From positions 51,731 through 115,730 of the forward strand of contig CAAGAT010000021.1 in the NCBI GenBank assembly GCA_900767875.1: a stretch of DNA of 64,000 bases, read 5' to 3'. The notes below the pieces were generated by a model. That model ran no database searches. It had not been told where the DNA came from and saw only the letters and a list, made by a program, of their open reading frames with translations. The position numbers and the translations under genes are program-made. This DNA comes from an uncultured Sutterella sp. (GTDB lineage Bacteria; Pseudomonadota; Gammaproteobacteria; Burkholderiales; Burkholderiaceae_F). This document shows, piece by piece, positions 16,001 through 25,573 of this stretch. Each line of letters begins with the position of its first letter. Position 1 is the first letter of the stretch.

Positions 16001-18081
16001 TTTTCTTTTCTCTCCCGATTGTGTGTCTTATCGGCAAGTTTTTCCTTGGCCTGCGCGATACGCCGCGCCAGGCCGCCCTGACGGTGCACGGGCGTGGCCA
16101 CGGCTTTTTTCAGGACCTCGGCCGAGGAAAAGACGTCCAAGGAGCCGTATTCGACCTCATCCGTGCCCTGTACGTCGCGCACGCGCGTGACGGCGGTGTA
16201 GAAAAGCTCGCGGCTGGCCAGGCCCGAGGCCTCGTTTTGCGGCATCAGCACGGCCACGTGATGGTATTCCGAGCCCTGCGACTGATGAATCGTAATGGCA
16301 AAGGCGGGCTCAATGTGGCCGATGAGCCCGAAACGCACAAAGCGCTGCGCGTCGGCAAAAAAGACGTCGGCGCCTGTGGCTTCAAAGGGCGCGCCCTCGA
16401 ACCACGCCTCAGAGGGCATCACCACGCCCGTGTCGCCGTTGTAGACCTCGAGCATCGGATCGTTGCGGCGCACGATCATCGGCCGGAAGGCCGGATACGG
16501 GATGCCGCGCCCGGCCAAAAGACTCTCGGCAAAGGCGTTGACGGCCTGCGTGCTCATGACACCCTCGCGGTTGGCCGCCAGCACCCCGATCGAAAAATAA
16601 AGGTGCGCCAGAGCCTGGGCCGCCTGCGTGCGCTCGCGCACCAGGCCCATTTCACGGGCATTGAGTAGTTCGTCGATGTAGCGCAGGGGCGCGGCCAGCT
16701 CCCGTTTGAGCCAGGCCCGGAAGACCTCGCTCAAGCCCCCCTCGGGCACTTGCTCGTGCAATCGCATGGGGTTGTTTTCGCCGGCGCGGTTGGCCGCGCC
16801 CGAGGCCAGGGTCTCGAGCACGCACTTTTCGTTGCCCTCGCGGGCGGCTTCGGCGAGAATCCCCAGCGCCTTGTCGCTTGTAAAACGCCAGCTCTTGGTG
16901 AGGTGACTGATGTTGTCCGCCAAGGGACCGTCCAGGCGGCTCACATCGGCAAAAAACGAGCCCGGCCCCACGGCCGCCAGCTGAAAGCGATCGCCGAGCA
17001 AAATCACCTTGGTGCGGGAGGCATCGATGCGCTCGAAAAGGTCCCCGGCCAGAGCAATGTCGATCATGGAGGATTCGTCCACCACGAGCACGTCGGCCTC
17101 CAAGGGATTCTTCTTGGAGGGCGTGCGACCGTCGGGCGCGGGCGTATAGAGGGTTCGGTGCAGCGTTTTGGCCTGCAGCCGCTCCAGGCTGCTGCGCACG
17201 AACAAGTCGTCGATTTTGGAGGCGCCGTTGGCCACGGCCTCCTTCATGCGGCCGGCGGCCTTACCCGTGGGCGCGGCCAAGAGGATTTTGGCCTGCGGGT
17301 TTTGCTCCAAAAGGCCGCGCAGGATTTGGACCACGGCCGTCGTTTTGCCCGTGCCCGGCCCCCCGCTGATCACGGTGAGGCGATTGGCGAGGGCCAAGCG
17401 CCCGGCGCGCTCGGCCTCGGTCTCGGGCGAGGCCGCCGGCTGCGGGACGGTATCGATGGCCAGCTCGGCGAGTCGCTTGCCGAGCGCCTCTTCCTGCGCC
17501 CAGGACTTTTGCGTGTACACGAGCGTCTCGTCGCCGTCTCGCTCCACCTTTAAAAGGGCGGGTCCGCCCGCAAAGACGGACGGGTTGTCGTCCCCGGCCC
17601 GCGCCGCAAAGCCGGCCGAGCACAACAGCTCGACCACCTCGTCAAAGTCGACCTGGCCGAGAACCTCACTGCCGCTGCGCTCTTCAAACGCGCGCCGAGC
17701 CATCGCCTCGTCGTAAAGGGCCTTTTGCTCTTCAAACTGCGCGCGGCCGACGCAAAGACTGCCCTCCTTGAGCGTTTCGGTGACGGTCAGCATCAGCACC
17801 GACAGGGCCGCGTGCAGCCGCGCGTCCGTGGGCTTACCCAGGGCTCGTTCGGCCATGGTGCACAGCACGTGCGCGCGCATTCGCGCCGCGTCAATGGCCG
17901 CCTCGTCGGCCGAGCCCACCGCGCCGAGCAGTCGCAGCGACTGCGTCACGCACGCCTGACGGGCTTCGGCCTTGGCCTCGCTCCGGGCGGCGGCCGGCGA
18001 CCCCGCGCCCTCTTCGGGCAGGAGTGCGTCAAAGTCAAAGGTCTGCTGACGCGGATCGACGCTTCGTTGGGGTTTACTCAT
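15997..18081 (-). CDS. recD: Exodeoxyribonuclease V alpha subunit (helicase)
   Basis: 694 residues. The Walker A motif is in SGGPGTGKTTAVVQIL, with VLVVDESSMIDIAL (Walker B), LGDRFQLAAVGPGSFFAD and a C-terminal helicase motif in TIHQSQGSEYHHVAV. RecD is the fast 5'-3' motor of RecBCD. Its start overlaps the recB stop by 8 bp and its stop overlaps the next start, so the operon is translationally chained. Confidence 0.93.
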   Translation of the reverse strand: MSKPQRSVDPRQQTFDFDALLPEEGAGSPAAARSEAKAEARQACVTQSLRLLGAVGSADEAAIDAARMRAHVLCTMAERALGKPTDARLHAALSVLMLTVTETLKEGSLCVGRAQFEEQKALYDEAMARRAFEERSGSEVLGQVDFDEVVELLCSAGFAARAGDDNPSVFAGGPALLKVERDGDETLVYTQKSWAQEEALGKRLAELAIDTVPQPAASPETEAERAGRLALANRLTVISGGPGTGKTTAVVQILRGLLEQNPQAKILLAAPTGKAAGRMKEAVANGASKIDDLFVRSSLERLQAKTLHRTLYTPAPDGRTPSKKNPLEADVLVVDESSMIDIALAGDLFERIDASRTKVILLGDRFQLAAVGPGSFFADVSRLDGPLADNISHLTKSWRFTSDKALGILAEAAREGNEKCVLETLASGAANRAGENNPMRLHEQVPEGGLSEVFRAWLKRELAAPLRYIDELLNAREMGLVRERTQAAQALAHLYFSIGVLAANREGVMSTQAVNAFAESLLAGRGIPYPAFRPMIVRRNDPMLEVYNGDTGVVMPSEAWFEGAPFEATGADVFFADAQRFVRFGLIGHIEPAFAITIHQSQGSEYHHVAVLMPQNEASGLASRELFYTAVTRVRDVQGTDEVEYGSLDVFSSAEVLKKAVATPVHRQGGLARRIAQAKEKLADKTHNRERKEK

Positions 18082-21000
18082 GGCTGTCCGCTCCCTTTAA
18101 AAGCGCATCGAGCGCGTCCACGGCCGCCTGCGGCCGGTCAAAAAAGACACCGGTGCGCGCGCCCTTTTCATCCAAAGGCGTCAGTGCGTCGATGCCGCGC
18201 ACGAAGACGTAAAAGGCGCCGCCGATGGCCTCCCACACGTTTTCCTCCGTATATCCCGCACAGGCGATAAGGTGTCGTTTGAGAGCCGTTAAATAAATCA
18301 CGTACTGCAGCGCGTAGTGTTTGCGATCGATTTCTTCACGCATGGCCGCCTGCGAGTAGTCACGCGTTTGACTGCCCAGCCAATTGCTCTTCCAGTCGAG
18401 GATGTAGTAGCGGCCGTTGGCGCAAAAGACCATGTCGACGGCGCCCGTCAGATACCCGCTCAAGGCCCCGTCCCGGATGGGCTGCATGGCAAAGCCGTTG
18501 GCGCTCATCACGCGGGCCACGTCGCTCTCCTTGGCGCGCGCGTTGGGCACGGACAGCAGGAACGGCATTTCGCACTGCCGCGTGCCGTAATCGAGCGTAT
18601 TGAGCACAAAGGGCTCGGGCATATCTTCAGAAGAGACGCCGATCGTGGCCGCGTTGAAAAAGTCACACGTCAGGGTATTGCGCACATAGTCTTCGGCCAG
18701 TTTGGCGGCCGCCTCGAGCACCGTTTGGCGCTCGCCCGCGCCCGCGCGGCCCAACAGCGTCGTGGCCGCCAGGAAGGGCTTGATGTTTTCCAGAACCGCC
18801 TCGCGCTTTTGCGGATCGGCGTTCATCACGCGCTCGAGAAGCTTGTGAATCCAGTCCCCCGCTTCGGCACCGCGCAAAAGAGACTGTGCCATCAGCAGGG
18901 CCGGATCCTGATCGTTTGCTTCGATCGGCGGCTCGGGCGGCAAGTCAGCGCTCTGCCCGCTCACCGTGGGTGTCAGGCGCGCCTCTTCGTCGGGCTCGAT
19001 GAGGGCGTTTTGGCCCTCAAACTCCTCGGCTTCGAATTCCTCACTGCGCGCGGCCCCCAGGCCCGTTGAGATCGCCGTAAAGCTTGAGCGCTGCCAGGCG
19101 CTCTGCACGGCCACAGGATCGAGGGCCTGCACGTGGCGGCTTTGCGCAGGCGGCACGACACCGGCCGGATCCACCCCCGCACACACCTCAAGAAAGGCCT
19201 CGGGCCCGGCCTCCGCCAGAGGGCTTTTCAGCATCGGCCCCAGGTCGCGCAGGAGCGTTTCATTGAGTTTGGTGACGTCCAAAAGCGCGGCATTTTGTTG
19301 CGTCATCTCTACATAACGCTCGCGCACCTTTTGAACGGCAGAGTCGATGGTCTTGAGCACGGCCTCATATTGCTTTTCCCGACCGGCGGGCTCGGTCAGC
19401 CCCGTCATGGCCTGAAGGTAAGCGTTGCAGGCGCTCTTCCAGGACTGAGCGCCCCCATTGCCGGCGATCAACAGCGGCACCACCAAACGGGAAGAGGCTC
19501 GGGTCATGGCCACGTACGCCAGACGGATGCGCTCCAGATTGCAGAGTTTGCCGGCCGTGGCGGTTTCATCGGACTTCGCGTTGGGCCGCACGTTGACCGC
19601 CGATCCCTGTCCGGCGTCCGCGCTCCAGAAGGTGGAGTTGTCCTTCGGGCCGGCCTTCAGCGCCTCGGCCTGAGCCAGGTAAACGATCGGGTACTCAAGC
19701 CCTTTGCTCGAATGGATCGTCACAATGCGCACCACATTTTCGTCGTTGGAGCGCCGCACCTTGTAGGACTCCTCGCAACCGTCTGCGGACTTGAGACGCT
19801 GCATCACCCGCAGCACCGCCCCGAGCGTGCCCAGGCGCCGGTATTGGTCCTGCAAAAGCTCACTGAGCTGCTCGTAGTTCATAAGCTTGGCGGCGCCGTC
19901 CTTGACGGGTAGCAGGCGCTGCTGCAGTTCCCGCTCCTTGGCGATGTAGGAAAGGGCCGCCGCCGAGCCAAAGCGCTCAAAGCGCTCGCTTGCCTCCTTA
20001 AGAAGCGCTCGATCCGCACCCGCCGCCTCGGGCTGCTCGCGCATCTGCCGGATCGTGCGGCCGATCAGGCGCCCGGAGCGGGCCGTGGCAAAGCGGCGCG
20101 TGTCTGTGGGCGAGAGCATCGCTTCAAAGACCGCCGTCACATCGGCGGCTTCGGCCGTAGCAAACACACTCGTGTTCTCATCGAGGAGCGTGCGCACGCC
20201 ATGGCGCATCAGCTCGTGACTTAACGAATCGGCCTGCACGCGTTTGCGTACCAGCACGGCGATGTCGCCGGCACGCACCGCCCGCCAGTGTCCGTCCCGC
20301 CACAGATACACGGAGCCATCCAGAAGCGAGGCGATGTCGTCGGCCATGTATTTGACTTCCGTCTCCCGCACCAGGTCGATCTTGAGCCCCTCCAGGCTGC
20401 CGTCATCGACCCAAAGACTCAGGACGGGCACCACCGAGGGCACCCCGTCGCGAACACGCACCAGCGGAGCCGCCTTCGCCCCGGCCTGCAGCTCGCCGTA
20501 GCGAATGTCCGAGGTCAGAAAGCTGCTCTCGGTCGGATCATCGTCGGCAAAGAACGCGTTGACGGCGCCCATGAGTGCAGGCGCGGAGCGGTAGTTCGTC
20601 GCAAGAGTTTGCAGTCCCCCGCGTCCGTCGTCCGTTTGCATCGCCTCAATGTCGCCTCGGGCGCGCAGATAGACGTCAAGCTCGGCGCCGCGGAACGAAT
20701 AAATAGCCTGCTTGGGGTCGCCCACGAAAAACACGCTCTTGGGCGCACTCGGTTTGTCGACGAGAAAGAGGTCCTTGAAGATGCGGTACTGCACGCGGTC
20801 GGTGTCCTGAAACTCGTCGACGAGCACCGCCTCGTAGCGGCTGCGGATGCGCTCGGCCGCCGCCGGATCGCTTTGCACGAGCTCATACATGTCGGTCAGA
20901 AGCGAGGCAAAGCTCTTGATGCCGTGCAATCGCTCGAGCTCGGCCACACGCGCGGGGGCCTGCGTGATGAAGCGATCAAAGAGCGCGGCGAGCACCGGAT

Positions 21001-21634
21001 CCTGCAGCTCCCCGATGTCGCTCATGGCCGCCGGCGCAACGCTGCCGCCTCGCTCGCACAGCTTGCCGAGCAGAGCCGTCAGAGACTGCCAGCCGAGCAC
21101 GACGCTGCGCTGCTCGTCGGTGAGCGCGGGCAGCTCGTGGCGCAAAAATTCTTCCGTCACCTTAGCTTCAAAGCCGGTCGAGCCCGAAAACTCCACGTCG
21201 TACGAGCCGCCGCGGGTAAAGAGAAACTCACTGAGCATCTTCTGGCAAAAGCCGTGGATGGTCAGAATGCTGGCTTCGTCAAAGTGCGTCAGCGCCACGT
21301 CAAGCAAGGCCTGAGGATCCAGGCCCTTGGCCCGCGCCCTAGCAAAAAAGTCGTCAAACTCGCCGGGCGTGTCGGGGTCCGAGAGGGCCGCATCGGCCTT
21401 GTGAAAGAGCGCACGCACGCGCTCGCGCAGCTCGGCCGTGGCCGCTTTGGTAAAGGTCACCACCAGGATGCGGTCGATGGCGATGTTTTCTTCCAGAACC
21501 AAGCGCAGCACGATGCGCTCAAGCGCATAGGTTTTGCCCGTGCCGGCACTGGCTTCCACAAGCCATCGTCCCGTGAGCTCGGCCGAGCCGACGTCAAAGG
21601 GGACAAGCGACGATTGAGGGGTCGTGTTGCTCAT
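18074..21634 (-). CDS. recB: Exodeoxyribonuclease V beta subunit (helicase-nuclease)
   Basis: 1186 residues, matching RecB (about 1180 in E. coli). The N-terminal UvrD-like helicase has VEASAGTGKTYALERIVLRL (Walker A) and AVLVDEFQDTDRVQY (Walker B). The C-terminal nuclease has the metal-binding pattern VDMVF and YYILDWKSNWLG, and YALQYVIYLTALKRHL. It unwinds 3'-5' and degrades DNA ends until Chi. ATGA overlap with recC upstream. Confidence 0.94.
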   Translation of the reverse strand: MSNTTPQSSLVPFDVGSAELTGRWLVEASAGTGKTYALERIVLRLVLEENIAIDRILVVTFTKAATAELRERVRALFHKADAALSDPDTPGEFDDFFARARAKGLDPQALLDVALTHFDEASILTIHGFCQKMLSEFLFTRGGSYDVEFSGSTGFEAKVTEEFLRHELPALTDEQRSVVLGWQSLTALLGKLCERGGSVAPAAMSDIGELQDPVLAALFDRFITQAPARVAELERLHGIKSFASLLTDMYELVQSDPAAAERIRSRYEAVLVDEFQDTDRVQYRIFKDLFLVDKPSAPKSVFFVGDPKQAIYSFRGAELDVYLRARGDIEAMQTDDGRGGLQTLATNYRSAPALMGAVNAFFADDDPTESSFLTSDIRYGELQAGAKAAPLVRVRDGVPSVVPVLSLWVDDGSLEGLKIDLVRETEVKYMADDIASLLDGSVYLWRDGHWRAVRAGDIAVLVRKRVQADSLSHELMRHGVRTLLDENTSVFATAEAADVTAVFEAMLSPTDTRRFATARSGRLIGRTIRQMREQPEAAGADRALLKEASERFERFGSAAALSYIAKERELQQRLLPVKDGAAKLMNYEQLSELLQDQYRRLGTLGAVLRVMQRLKSADGCEESYKVRRSNDENVVRIVTIHSSKGLEYPIVYLAQAEALKAGPKDNSTFWSADAGQGSAVNVRPNAKSDETATAGKLCNLERIRLAYVAMTRASSRLVVPLLIAGNGGAQSWKSACNAYLQAMTGLTEPAGREKQYEAVLKTIDSAVQKVRERYVEMTQQNAALLDVTKLNETLLRDLGPMLKSPLAEAGPEAFLEVCAGVDPAGVVPPAQSRHVQALDPVAVQSAWQRSSFTAISTGLGAARSEEFEAEEFEGQNALIEPDEEARLTPTVSGQSADLPPEPPIEANDQDPALLMAQSLLRGAEAGDWIHKLLERVMNADPQKREAVLENIKPFLAATTLLGRAGAGERQTVLEAAAKLAEDYVRNTLTCDFFNAATIGVSSEDMPEPFVLNTLDYGTRQCEMPFLLSVPNARAKESDVARVMSANGFAMQPIRDGALSGYLTGAVDMVFCANGRYYILDWKSNWLGSQTRDYSQAAMREEIDRKHYALQYVIYLTALKRHLIACAGYTEENVWEAIGGAFYVFVRGIDALTPLDEKGARTGVFFDRPQAAVDALDALLKGADSHE

Positions 21635-24600
21635 GCTCTCTCTCCGGTCGTGCGCGCAAGCCGCAGCAGCACTTCGACCACCGCATCAAAATCTTCACGG
21701 GAATCGGCTTGGAGTTCTTTGCTCCTCTTGGAGGCAGCCGACTTTGCCTTTTTCCTGCCGTCCTTTTTACCCGTAGCCTCGCCGTCCCGTGCCTTTTCCC
21801 GCTCGGCTTTTTCGACTTCGTCAGAGATGTCAAAAAGCATGGCGACGGATTCAATCGCCCCCCTAAGATCCGAACATCGGCTCTGAGCCTGCTCGAAGTT
21901 TTCGAGTCCGCGCCACAGCAGGCTCGAGAGCTTCTCGTCGTAGGCGCCGGCCAGAATCGGGCCCTTGGTCACATGGGTATTGATCAGGCGCAGGATCGAG
22001 ACCAGGACATGCCGCAGCGTCTCGGCCGTATTTCGAGATTGTTGGGTTTGGCCGGCGTCTTCGGGCGTCGAGTCGTTCGAGGGCGTTGTCCCCGAGGCAT
22101 CCTTAAGGTGCCAGAGCGCATTCCGGCGCGTTTTCTCCTCGAGAGCCTCCAGACACAAAAAATCGATTGAACGTTCACTTTTTTGCCGTGCCAGCAGATT
22201 GACCGCGGCAAAGCGCAGAAAATTCTTGACGCGCTCGGACTCGGAGATCCCCACGATGCCGGTGATGAGACTGCCGTCGGCACCCTCCCGACAATCGATG
22301 GCTGGCACGGCAATCCGGTCAAAGGGCTCGCCCCTGAGTTCGTCAAAGACAAGCTCACCGCCCGACAAACGCCGCTCGTGCAGCGTGGACATCTTCTCCA
22401 ATTTCTCCCTCAGAGTCTCGTGCACCTCGGCGATGATTCTGACGCGACCGTCGACCAAAAGTGAACGAACGCTCTGCTCTCCAAGCGTGGGGTCGCACGC
22501 GGCTTCCTGCAAAATCGTCTCGACGCTTTCTCCGTCTTCAAGCGACTGCACGATGCGCCGGCGCACCCGACTGCGAAAAAGATAGTTGCCGTCTTCGAGG
22601 TAGCGCACCACAGGCGCGGTGTCGGCGTCGGCCTCGTCCTGCCCGACCAGGCCCAGAATGGACAGCGATTTGCTCTCGGGGTACGTGAGGAACTTGGCAA
22701 GGTCATCGACCGACAGGCTTGCGCCCTTTTGCACCGCCATCGGCGCGTCGGCAAAAGCCGCCTCGTCGGCCACATAGCCCGCGTCAATCGCCCGGTTGAC
22801 GGCTTGCGCCAGCTGCGGGCTGCGCGAGCGAATGGCGCCCATCGCGGGGTCGAAGTTTTCCGCGCCCGAGGGCAGCGCCGCCACGGTTTTGGTGAGTTTG
22901 GCATCGAGCTCACCGGGATCCTCGAGCCCCTCGCCGATGGCCTGGCGCAGATCCTCGAGCACCACCGAGGGATTAGCGGGCACCGAGCCCGAACCGATGG
23001 CGTACGAAACGTAAAAGCGGCTGCGGGCGGCGAGCATCAGATTTAAAAAGAGTCCGCGGTTGCTCTCGCGCGCATCCCGATCGCCGCGGCGGGCGACGTT
23101 GATCTCTTGCCCATCCTGCGAGAGGCGGGCGGCCGTGAGGTCAAACTCCTCACGGCGCGAGCTGCCCGGGAACGACTCGCCGTCGTTGAGGCCAATCACC
23201 GCCACACACTCAAAGGGCATGCCGTCAAAGGCACCCGTACCTGCAAAGGTGACGCGCCCGCTCGCGCGCACGGCGGTCTTGCCGGTCTTGAGCATTTTTT
23301 CCAAGGCCGAACACCAGGTCTGAAAGGAGACTTCTTGCTCACCGAGCACGCTTTGCGCGCTCGTGGCCAGACTAGCGGCACGCATCATAAATAGGCCCAT
23401 GTCGGGCGACTTGGCATAGCCGGCAAAGAGCGTGTCGGCAAAGCGGCGCGTGCTCTCAAGCCAAGCGCTCATCGTCTGCCGCTCGGGGATGTCGCCCACG
23501 TCGGCAAAGGCCTGCGCAAGCGACAGGAGAAACTCAAAGGAGTCGGCGTCCTCACTCGTGCCCTCGCGCCCGGCCAATTCCGTGCCGCGCACGGCCAGCA
23601 CGTCGCCCGCGACGATGGTTCTTTCTCCCAACATGTCGGAGGCGGTCAGGCGCTCGATGGCGCGCTCCAGGGTTCCCTCAAAGGGACCGTTGCCTTCGGG
23701 AGCGGCAAGCCCATGCGCGACCGCACTTCGGGCGTGGGTTTCATTCAGGCCCCAGCGGTAGCCCGCGGCCGCCAGCCAGGCGGCAATGCTCGTGGCGTTG
23801 ACCGTGAGCTGCGGCCGGATGGCCGCAAAGGCGGGCATTTCGATGAGTTCGGAAAACTCCTCGGCCGTGGCCGCGCCCGAGACAAAGCGCATGGCCGTGA
23901 GCATGGCCCGGGCCGTGCCCGAGACGTCAAGTTCCGATTGTCCGGCGATGTGATAGGCGATCCGATCGGCCGGGCTTCGGGAATTCATCACGGCGGCGAT
24001 GACGCCCGCCATCGCATCGATGTCGGGCGTAACGACCAGAAAGTCGTCGGCCGACAGGGGCCGCGAGGTGCCGCGGCTTTTTTCAATGCAGGAGCCGATC
24101 CAGTCGCACAGCGTCTGCACTTCGCGCATGGCGTTGGGCGCGCGCACCATCAAAAACGTCTCGTCGCCCTCGGGCACAACGCTCGGCAGTTGGCCGGCGT
24201 CGTCCTCGAGCACCGCCGTCTGCAACTGTCCCAGAAACGAGTTGTCGCGGGGGCGCACGTAAACGTCTTCGGCATCCTCGGCATCGGCTTTGAGTTTCAA
24301 AACGTCGCCGAGCGCCTCGACGGGAACGATGCGGTTGGCGCTCGCCTCTTGGGGGTTCTGAAGGTTGTCCTCCAAAAAGGCGGCCTCACCCGGATCGGCG
24401 TCGGGCGTCACAAAGCTGCGCACACGCTCGATGAGGGCGCGGCGCACCGCCGCGTTGCGGTGAAACCAGGAAAAGCCCTCGGTGGACGAGGCATCAAACC
24501 AGAAGGCCGAGGACGGGTTTTGCATATAAAGGTACACGGCGCGGTTTCTGCCCTGCGCGAGCAGCTGCGGCAGCGCCAGAGGGGGCAGCTCGCGCGGCAA

Positions 24601-25296
24601 AAAGACAAAGAGCGGATCCTCTTCGTCCCTTTCGTCCCTTTGGGGTTCGTTCATGCGCGCGAGCCACTTGTCGGGAATGGCCAAAAACGACTCGGCCGTG
24701 GGCCACAGTTTCGTGCCGTTGGCATTGGTGCGCACGCACAACTCGCGCCAGAGCGCCTTTTGCCAGGCATAGTCCGGGTGAGAGGCCAGCACCTTGTCTT
24801 CGCGGGCGCGCGGCAGGGGATCGGTGCCCGGAACCGCCACGCCCGCCCAACTCCAGAGCCAGTCGGCCCGGTAGCCCGCGTAGGTGCTCAATAGCGCCGC
24901 CAGCCGTGTGACCAGGGCCCAGACGGCCGAGCCCGTCGCTTTGGCCACGTAGTGTTTCAAGCGTTCACACTCGGGACGGGCCAAAAAGTCGTCGTCCGTC
25001 ACGAGCGCATAGATGGCCCACTCGAGAGCGCGGGCGCGGCCCGTCACATCGGGCGAGCCGTGATTGAGCTGATCGAGCCAGGCGCGCGTGGAGACAAAGC
25101 GCACGCCCGCGGCAATGCCCTGCGCCTGCGCCAAGGCCCGCGTGATGTCGTCCTTGACGGCCTCGTCGGCGACCACGACCTCCAGGGTCGTAAAGACGGC
25201 CGCGCGTCCCGTGCGGCGATGCCGCTCGGCGGTGAGCTGCTGCAAAAAGAGCGCCTTTAATAAGTCATAGGAATTGCTGAAATATGGATAGATCAC
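21631..25296 (-). CDS. recC: Exodeoxyribonuclease V gamma subunit
   Basis: 1221 residues from GTG 25296. I chose it because the text after it, IYPYFSNSYDLLKALF, matches the start of RecC proteins (xVYHSNxLDxL); the frame stays open about 100 codons further with no similarity. RecC marks include RAPNAMREVQTLCDWI, FAGTGAFDGMPFECVAVIGLNDGESFPG and SRFYVSYAIGS. RecC holds the complex together and reads Chi; its inactive helicase fold explains the lack of Walker motifs. It includes a Lys-rich segment (KKDGRKKAKSAASKRSK) near the C-terminus. Confidence 0.9.
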   Translation of the reverse strand: MIYPYFSNSYDLLKALFLQQLTAERHRRTGRAAVFTTLEVVVADEAVKDDITRALAQAQGIAAGVRFVSTRAWLDQLNHGSPDVTGRARALEWAIYALVTDDDFLARPECERLKHYVAKATGSAVWALVTRLAALLSTYAGYRADWLWSWAGVAVPGTDPLPRAREDKVLASHPDYAWQKALWRELCVRTNANGTKLWPTAESFLAIPDKWLARMNEPQRDERDEEDPLFVFLPRELPPLALPQLLAQGRNRAVYLYMQNPSSAFWFDASSTEGFSWFHRNAAVRRALIERVRSFVTPDADPGEAAFLEDNLQNPQEASANRIVPVEALGDVLKLKADAEDAEDVYVRPRDNSFLGQLQTAVLEDDAGQLPSVVPEGDETFLMVRAPNAMREVQTLCDWIGSCIEKSRGTSRPLSADDFLVVTPDIDAMAGVIAAVMNSRSPADRIAYHIAGQSELDVSGTARAMLTAMRFVSGAATAEEFSELIEMPAFAAIRPQLTVNATSIAAWLAAAGYRWGLNETHARSAVAHGLAAPEGNGPFEGTLERAIERLTASDMLGERTIVAGDVLAVRGTELAGREGTSEDADSFEFLLSLAQAFADVGDIPERQTMSAWLESTRRFADTLFAGYAKSPDMGLFMMRAASLATSAQSVLGEQEVSFQTWCSALEKMLKTGKTAVRASGRVTFAGTGAFDGMPFECVAVIGLNDGESFPGSSRREEFDLTAARLSQDGQEINVARRGDRDARESNRGLFLNLMLAARSRFYVSYAIGSGSVPANPSVVLEDLRQAIGEGLEDPGELDAKLTKTVAALPSGAENFDPAMGAIRSRSPQLAQAVNRAIDAGYVADEAAFADAPMAVQKGASLSVDDLAKFLTYPESKSLSILGLVGQDEADADTAPVVRYLEDGNYLFRSRVRRRIVQSLEDGESVETILQEAACDPTLGEQSVRSLLVDGRVRIIAEVHETLREKLEKMSTLHERRLSGGELVFDELRGEPFDRIAVPAIDCREGADGSLITGIVGISESERVKNFLRFAAVNLLARQKSERSIDFLCLEALEEKTRRNALWHLKDASGTTPSNDSTPEDAGQTQQSRNTAETLRHVLVSILRLINTHVTKGPILAGAYDEKLSSLLWRGLENFEQAQSRCSDLRGAIESVAMLFDISDEVEKAEREKARDGEATGKKDGRKKAKSAASKRSKELQADSREDFDAVVEVLLRLARTTGERA

Positions 25297-25573
25297 GGCG
25301 TCGGCTCGGTCACAAGAAAGTCTCACGAAACAGGCTCGCCCTTCGTGCCGGCTCGGCCCGAGGCGTTTTTCGATTCTATGAGGCACCGTGTTTTGATGCA
25401 ACGTCGGGTTTGTGAGGGTTTGTGGCAGACGTTTTGGCCCGCAAAGGGCCTGCGCACGCACGCGCCAGACGTGCGAAAATACGCGGTTACACGCCAAAAC
25501 AGCGATTCCGCCCGAAGACTTTTTTTGCGGCGGGATCCGCCACACGACTTTTTCAGCTTCATACATTTGCGAC

